This document shows positions 13,812-17,463 of a stretch of 17,463 bases of DNA, piece after piece; the stretch's first letter is position 1, and each line of letters begins with the position of its first letter. This DNA is from Chloroflexota bacterium. Lineage in GTDB: Bacteria; Chloroflexota; Anaerolineae; UBA7937; JACPPX01. Below the pieces are notes generated by a model. That model did not search any database and was not told where the DNA came from. It saw only the letters and a list, made by a program, of their open reading frames with translations. The position numbers and the translations under genes are program-made. The DNA lies in assembly GCA_016190785.1 (NCBI GenBank), contig JACPPX010000091.1, positions 1-17,463 of the forward strand, read 5' to 3'.

Positions 13812-15602
13812 CTACACGATCTTTTCGCGGACGATGGCGCTCAAGTAGTCCATTGCTGCCACCACTATGGCAATGCCGATCATGGCCACCCCCGCATCCC
13901 GATATTTGAGCAGGCTGATCTGCTGCTGAAGGATAAAGCCGATTCCTCCCCCGCCCACAAAGCCGATAACCGTGGACATGCGGACATTGATGTCCCAGCG
14001 GTAAATGGTGAAGGAAACATAGGGAGGGACTATCTGGGGGACGATGCCATAGACAATGGTCTGCAACCGGTCCGCTCCGGTGGAGGTTATGGCCTCGATG
14101 GGCCCCGGGTCAATGCTCTCCACCGCCTCGGAATAGAGTTTGCCCAGGGCGGCGATGGAGTGTAAGGACAAGGCCAAGACTCCGGCGAAGGGGCCGATCC
14201 CTACCCAGACGGCAAAGACGATGGCCATAATCAAAGGCTCGATGGCCCGGGTGATGTTGAGGACACTGCGCACCGCATAGTAGACCATCGAGCCCAAGGG
14301 CACGGTGTAATCTGCTCCTCTAACGGCACTGACCGCGGCCAAGATGATACCACCCCCTATCGCCCAGGGCAGAAGATAGGAGTCGCCCTCGGCAAATTGA
14401 TAGATGAAATTCAAAAATGCAGCCAGGCCGGCTAAGGTCATGGCTCCCACTAGCCCGCCGATGATCAAGGCTGCGCCTCGCCCCACTGCTCCCTTTCCTT
14501 CGCGGAAAAGCCTTTGCCCTAACCTCCCTACCAGGGAACTGGCAATGGCCGCTCCGGCTAAACCACCCAAGAGAGGAAGCAAAAGTCCCAAGAGATCAGA
14601 CAGGGTGCTGATGAAGTTACCCAAAAAACCCCGCAACGCCTCCCCGGCTCGCACCCCCAGTCCGGCGAGGATGGCCAGTAAAAGACCACCCACCAGCAGG
14701 CCTAAAAAGAGCCGCAGCCAACCCTGGACCGGCTCCAGCCATCCATTCCAGCGGCCAGTGCGCTGGGAGACAACGGTCAAAAGCAGTCCGCCCCCCAAAA
14801 GGACCAAGGCCTCGGTAGCCCGACCGGAAACCAGGCCCATGCCTATCGAGCGGAGAAAATCGAAAACCTGAAATCCCAACCACCAGCCCAGGGGGAGGGG
14901 AAGGAGGGCCAGAAGCAAGGCCCCCAGGGGCATGGTGATGCTGCGCATCAGGTTGCGGGCGGCAAGGAAACTAAGGGCAATGCTCACCGGTATGGCGAGG
15001 GTGGTGGCCATCAAGGCCAGGAAGATGGTCTCGATCATCTTGTCCAGGGTAATGGCTACCGTGTCGCTGGGGCGGGGGAAACCCACCTCCCAGCGGATCT
15101 CAGCCTGGAGAGTGTGGGGGAACTCTGATTCGCGGGCAGTGGAGGGAATGGTTATCTCTTCCCGAAAATATCCCTGGCCGTCCGTATCTAGGGCAGCGAT
15201 GGGCCGGATGGTTTCCCCCGCCGGGATCCAACGCAAGAAGCCGCTGGCATTGGGATGGAAATTAACGCCTTCGACAAGCACTGCCTCCCGGGCCTGGCCA
15301 CAATTAGGGGTGACTACTATCCGGGGCTCATCTCCCCCGGTTGAAGAAGTAGCGGCGGGGGCCGGACAGGGGATATTGAAGGAGGTCTCGGCCAGGGCCG
15401 ACTCGTAGTCCCAGCTTACAAGATTAGGCTGGAATAGACCGCGGATGATGCGCAGAAGGTGGGCCTGGCGTTGTGGCTCGCGGGGTTTATCCAGGTTTAT
15501 CTGGGTGACCTGCCACCCGTAGGCATAAAGTAGAACCGCGCCCAGAGCAACAAGCAAAAACTGGATGGTGCGCAACAAGGAGCGTTTAGGAGGATTGGTC
15601 AT
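13812..15602 (-). CDS. phnE: Enlarged PhnE-type ABC transporter permease
   Basis: A 596-residue permease of the phosphonate/phosphite importer family, where about 260-290 residues is usual. An N-terminal membrane helix (about 12-30) is followed by an extracytoplasmic region (31-180). Its part 93-175 (GVNFHPNASGFLRW, DTDGQGYFREEITIP, HTLQAEIRW) looks like a bacterial Ig-like domain. PhnE sequence begins at 190-218 (ETIFLALMATTLAIPVSIAL). It is then interrupted by about 215 very hydrophobic, Gly/Leu-rich residues (222-437, several membrane helices). It resumes at 438-596 with VWVGIGPFAGVLALSLHSIA, the EAA-type loop EAITSTGADRLQTIVYGIVP (503-522) and MSTVIGFVGGGGIGF. It lies 20 bases after phnC and is probably cotranscribed. 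The frame is unbroken, so the extra parts are real. The substrate is unknown. Confidence 0.9.
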   Translation of the reverse strand: MTNPPKRSLLRTIQFLLVALGAVLLYAYGWQVTQINLDKPREPQRQAHLLRIIRGLFQPNLVSWDYESALAETSFNIPCPAPAATSSTGGDEPRIVVTPNCGQAREAVLVEGVNFHPNASGFLRWIPAGETIRPIAALDTDGQGYFREEITIPSTARESEFPHTLQAEIRWEVGFPRPSDTVAITLDKMIETIFLALMATTLAIPVSIALSFLAARNLMRSITMPLGALLLALLPLPLGWWLGFQVFDFLRSIGMGLVSGRATEALVLLGGGLLLTVVSQRTGRWNGWLEPVQGWLRLFLGLLVGGLLLAILAGLGVRAGEALRGFLGNFISTLSDLLGLLLPLLGGLAGAAIASSLVGRLGQRLFREGKGAVGRGAALIIGGLVGAMTLAGLAAFLNFIYQFAEGDSYLLPWAIGGGIILAAVSAVRGADYTVPLGSMVYYAVRSVLNITRAIEPLIMAIVFAVWVGIGPFAGVLALSLHSIAALGKLYSEAVESIDPGPIEAITSTGADRLQTIVYGIVPQIVPPYVSFTIYRWDINVRMSTVIGFVGGGGIGFILQQQISLLKYRDAGVAMIGIAIVVAAMDYLSAIVREKIV

Positions 15603-15622
15603 CTGCTAATTCCGAGAAGGGC

Positions 15623-16381
15623 TCATTTGATCTCAACTACCTCCGCCTCTTCCCCATAGATTTCCTTGAACCGTTTTTCGTCAATCTCCGCCGGAGGCCC
15701 CTCGAATACCATCTTTCCCGCTTTGAGGGCGATGATCCGATCTGCATAGCGCCGCGCCAGGCTGAGGAAATGCAAACTGCAGAGGATGGTGATCCCCTCT
15801 TCTTTGTTGAGGACTTCAAGATGGTGGAGGATGGAATGGGATGTGGCGGGGTCCAGGCTGGATACCGGCTCATCGGCGAGTATAACCTCCGGCTGTTGCA
15901 TCAGGGCTCGGGCAATCCCCACTCTTTGCTGCTGGCCTCCAGAGAGTTCGTCGGCTCGGACCTGGGCCTTGTCGGCGATCCCCACCCGATCCAGCATTTG
16001 CATTGCCCTTCCCACCTCAGTTCTAGGGAAGTGGTTAACCAGGCTCCAGGCAGGATTGATGTATCCCAACCGCCCGGCAAGGACATTGGTCAGGACCGAG
16101 GAGCGCTTTACCAGGTTGAATTGCTGGAAGATCATGGCCACCCGCCGGCGCATGCGGCGCAGCTCCCCTTCGGGGAGGGCAGTGATGTCCACCCCTTTCC
16201 AGATCACCCGCCCAGAGGTGGGCTCCACCAAGCGGTTGATGCAACGCAGAAGAGTGGATTTGCCGGAGCCGGAGAGGCCGATGAGAACTAGAAACTGGCC
16301 TTCGGGGACAGTGAAACTAATGTCATCCACAGCTAAAACGTAGGGATCGTAAATCTTGGTTAAGTGCTCAATTTGGAGCAT
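15623..16381 (-). CDS. phnC: PhnC-type ABC transporter ATP-binding protein
   Basis: A 252-residue ATPase that powers the PhnCDE importer. All motifs are intact: Walker A GLSGSGKST (35-43), Q loop FQQFN (85-89), signature LSGGQQQR (146-153), Walker B VILADEP (166-172) with VSSLDP, and the switch His204 (CSLHF). The segment VLAGRLGYINPAWSLVNHFP and DKAQVRADELSGGQQQRVGIARAL is characteristic of the PhnC branch rather than amino-acid or nickel importers. Length is normal. A terminator separates it from phnD and it has its own promoter with a leader of about eight bases (GGTAGAAC). phnE follows after 20 bases. Confidence 0.93.
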   Translation of the reverse strand: MLQIEHLTKIYDPYVLAVDDISFTVPEGQFLVLIGLSGSGKSTLLRCINRLVEPTSGRVIWKGVDITALPEGELRRMRRRVAMIFQQFNLVKRSSVLTNVLAGRLGYINPAWSLVNHFPRTEVGRAMQMLDRVGIADKAQVRADELSGGQQQRVGIARALMQQPEVILADEPVSSLDPATSHSILHHLEVLNKEEGITILCSLHFLSLARRYADRIIALKAGKMVFEGPPAEIDEKRFKEIYGEEAEVVEIK

Positions 16382-16395
16382 GTTCTACCTACATC

Positions 16396-16425
16396 AATAT
16401 ATCATACACCAATCTCCCTTGACAA
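16396..16425 (-). promoter_or_regulatory. Promoter of phnC embedded in the phnD terminator tail
   Basis: Minus-strand TTGTCA (16420-16425), 18 bases and TATATT (16396-16401) preceded by TGA (extended -10). The -35 overlaps the T-rich tail of the phnD terminator. Predicted start is near 16389, eight bases before the phnC ATG. Confidence 0.5.
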
Positions 16426-16461
16426 GAAAACCGAGGGCGAGCCGTGTCTCTCGCCCTCGGT
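16424..16461 (-). terminator. Terminator between phnD and phnC
   Basis: ACCGAGGGCGAG (16430-16441) and CTCGCCCTCGGT (16450-16461) form a perfect 12-bp stem with an 8-base loop. On the minus strand it is followed by TTTCTTGTC. It ends most phnD transcripts. Confidence 0.85.
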
Positions 16462-16485
16462 CCGGTTTGGTGAGAATTTGTTGGG

Positions 16486-17463
16486 CTAGCCCAAGATGTC
16501 CTCTTCGGTATACCCTAGGTTGGTGATGAGCGCATATACTGGCGCATAGAAGGAGTCATCCACTGGCTCCAAGCCGCTCCAGCCATAGAACGCTTGCTGC
16601 CCGATGGACTGACCCCACTCCTCGGTCTGGGAGAAGGCAACCAGGGCATCAATGATTTGACTACGAAGATCCTCAGGGAACCCAGGGGCGAAGGAGAGGG
16701 TGTCATTGGGGATCTGGGGGCTGAGGGCCAGGATGCGCAGTTTGTTGATCACTTCCGGATCGGCATCGAAGGCCAAGATACGGGCATCCAGGACCTCCAC
16801 ATCCCCGACAAAAACGCTCCCTTCCTCGCTCTTGAAGACATCGTCTTCCAGATTGTAGGGCTCGGGATCGTCACCGTATTGCCAGGTTCCTTCAGAAAGG
16901 GCCGGCGGGCTGAAGAAGGCAGTGCCGAAGTTTACGCTTTCGTCGGTTAGGAGGGCGGTTATTACTCCCCCGTGGCCGCCACAACCCTCACCAATGGCCG
17001 GCACCGGCTCAATCCCGGCCTCGATAAACATTGAGGTGGGATAGAGAAATCCGGAGGTGGAAGCGCTATCCGGATAGCACCAGGTTGCCCCATCCAAATC
17101 TGCTAACTCAGCAAACTCGCTGTCGCGGCGGACGACGATCATGCTCGTGTACCAGGAGAGCCCGCGGCGGATGGCCGCAGCACCCACTTCCACCCCGCAG
17201 CGCTGGTTGGCCAGGACATACCCCAGGGCAGGGATGAAGCCCATAGCATCACCACCCGAGGCGCACATCTCTTCGATAGTTGCGGCATAAGAGGTGGGGA
17301 CGCTCACCGTAAAGAAGAGACCAGTGGCCTCATTCAGGAAGTCAGCCATAACCTCACCCCCGGTGGTAATCACCGCCGCTTCCACAGAAGGGACAAACAG
17401 GATAGGGATCGGCCGCTCCTCAGAACCTAGGGCCGGTGCTTCCGGGGTGGGGGTGGCGGGAAC
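16486..17463 (-). CDS. phnD: PhnD-type phosphonate/phosphite-family substrate-binding protein (5' end missing)
   Basis: 325 residues of a periplasmic-type binding protein that runs off the window edge. The open frame continues past the GTG at 17385 through a Pro/Thr linker (VPATPTPEAPALGSEERP), so the true start, signal peptide and probably a lipobox lie outside. The sequence PILFVPSVEAAVITTGGEVMADFLNEATGLFFTVSVPTSYAATIEEMCASGGDAMGFIPALGY is shown here only by its key features: the VPS start of lobe 1, the GxxMADFLNEATG helix and the MGFIPALGY strand. CYPDSASTSGFLYP further on is typical of PhnD-like proteins, where Ser and Thr backbone groups bind the oxyanion. It delivers ligand to the PhnE/PhnC importer encoded next. 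Phosphonate, phosphite, phosphate ester or another anion are all possible. Confidence 0.88.
   Translation of the reverse strand, partial: VPATPTPEAPALGSEERPIPILFVPSVEAAVITTGGEVMADFLNEATGLFFTVSVPTSYAATIEEMCASGGDAMGFIPALGYVLANQRCGVEVGAAAIRRGLSWYTSMIVVRRDSEFAELADLDGATWCYPDSASTSGFLYPTSMFIEAGIEPVPAIGEGCGGHGGVITALLTDESVNFGTAFFSPPALSEGTWQYGDDPEPYNLEDDVFKSEEGSVFVGDVEVLDARILAFDADPEVINKLRILALSPQIPNDTLSFAPGFPEDLRSQIIDALVAFSQTEEWGQSIGQQAFYGWSGLEPVDDSFYAPVYALITNLGYTEEDILG

Noticed and set aside
17362..17385. GTG at 17385 as the phnD start
   Set aside because: The frame stays open to the window edge through a typical lipoprotein Pro/Thr linker and the first strand of the binding fold, so the gene starts outside.
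1..17463. tRNA, rRNA, riboswitch, CRISPR, insertion sequence or att site
   Set aside because: Intergenic gaps are short and fully explained by promoters and terminators. No cloverleaf, repeat-spacer array, transposase or terminal inverted repeat was seen by eye; a covariance-model search would be needed to exclude small RNAs.

Overview
The window looks like a piece of a bacterial chromosome from the Chloroflexota, most likely an Anaerolineae-type organism. This is an inference. It rests on the moderately high GC, on lipoproteins whose lipobox is followed by a long Pro/Thr/Ser linker, on a MerR-type HspR heat-shock regulator in a Gram-positive-like setting, and on start codons that sit directly under TATAAT boxes. 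I see no rRNA, tRNA, CRISPR array, insertion sequence or phage gene. It reads as ordinary, densely packed chromosome with two clusters worth attention.

Layout. 1-126: 3' end of an unidentified gene, then a strong terminator. 242-1886: a promoter, an 11-codon micro-ORF and a 505-residue membrane protein built from five repeats of about 95 residues (TM-helix / MscS-related channel family). 1931-3875: terminator, leaderless promoter, recF and an AlkD-like DNA glycosylase gene. 3872-4588 (minus): rsmG, convergent with the glycosylase and overlapping it at the stop codons. 4649-5890: a solute-binding lipoprotein with no permease genes nearby. 5970-10328: a heat-shock region, with hsp20 on the minus strand diverging from cbpA-hspR-clpC on the plus strand. 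The two sides share a 19-bp perfect palindrome that contains both consensus -35 boxes. 10395-17463 (all minus): phnD (cut by the window edge), terminator, phnC, phnE, hairpin, psuK, psuG and a beta-propeller lipoprotein gene.

How the genes work together. Hsp20 holds unfolding proteins, CbpA recruits Hsp70, and ClpC (with a ClpP-docking LGF tripeptide) unfolds substrates for degradation. HspR, encoded between cbpA and clpC, probably represses all of them. The minus-strand cluster pairs a PhnCDE-type ABC importer with PsuK and PsuG, which together turn pseudouridine into uracil and ribose 5-phosphate. The PhnE permease is about twice the normal size, with an extracytoplasmic Ig-like domain and a large hydrophobic insertion. 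The best candidates for something undescribed are this enlarged permease and its linkage to pseudouridine breakdown. Next come the shared hsp20/cbpA control site and the repeated pattern of -10 boxes placed so that transcription starts on or within a few bases of the start codon (recF, the solute-binding lipoprotein, cbpA, phnC and perhaps rsmG).
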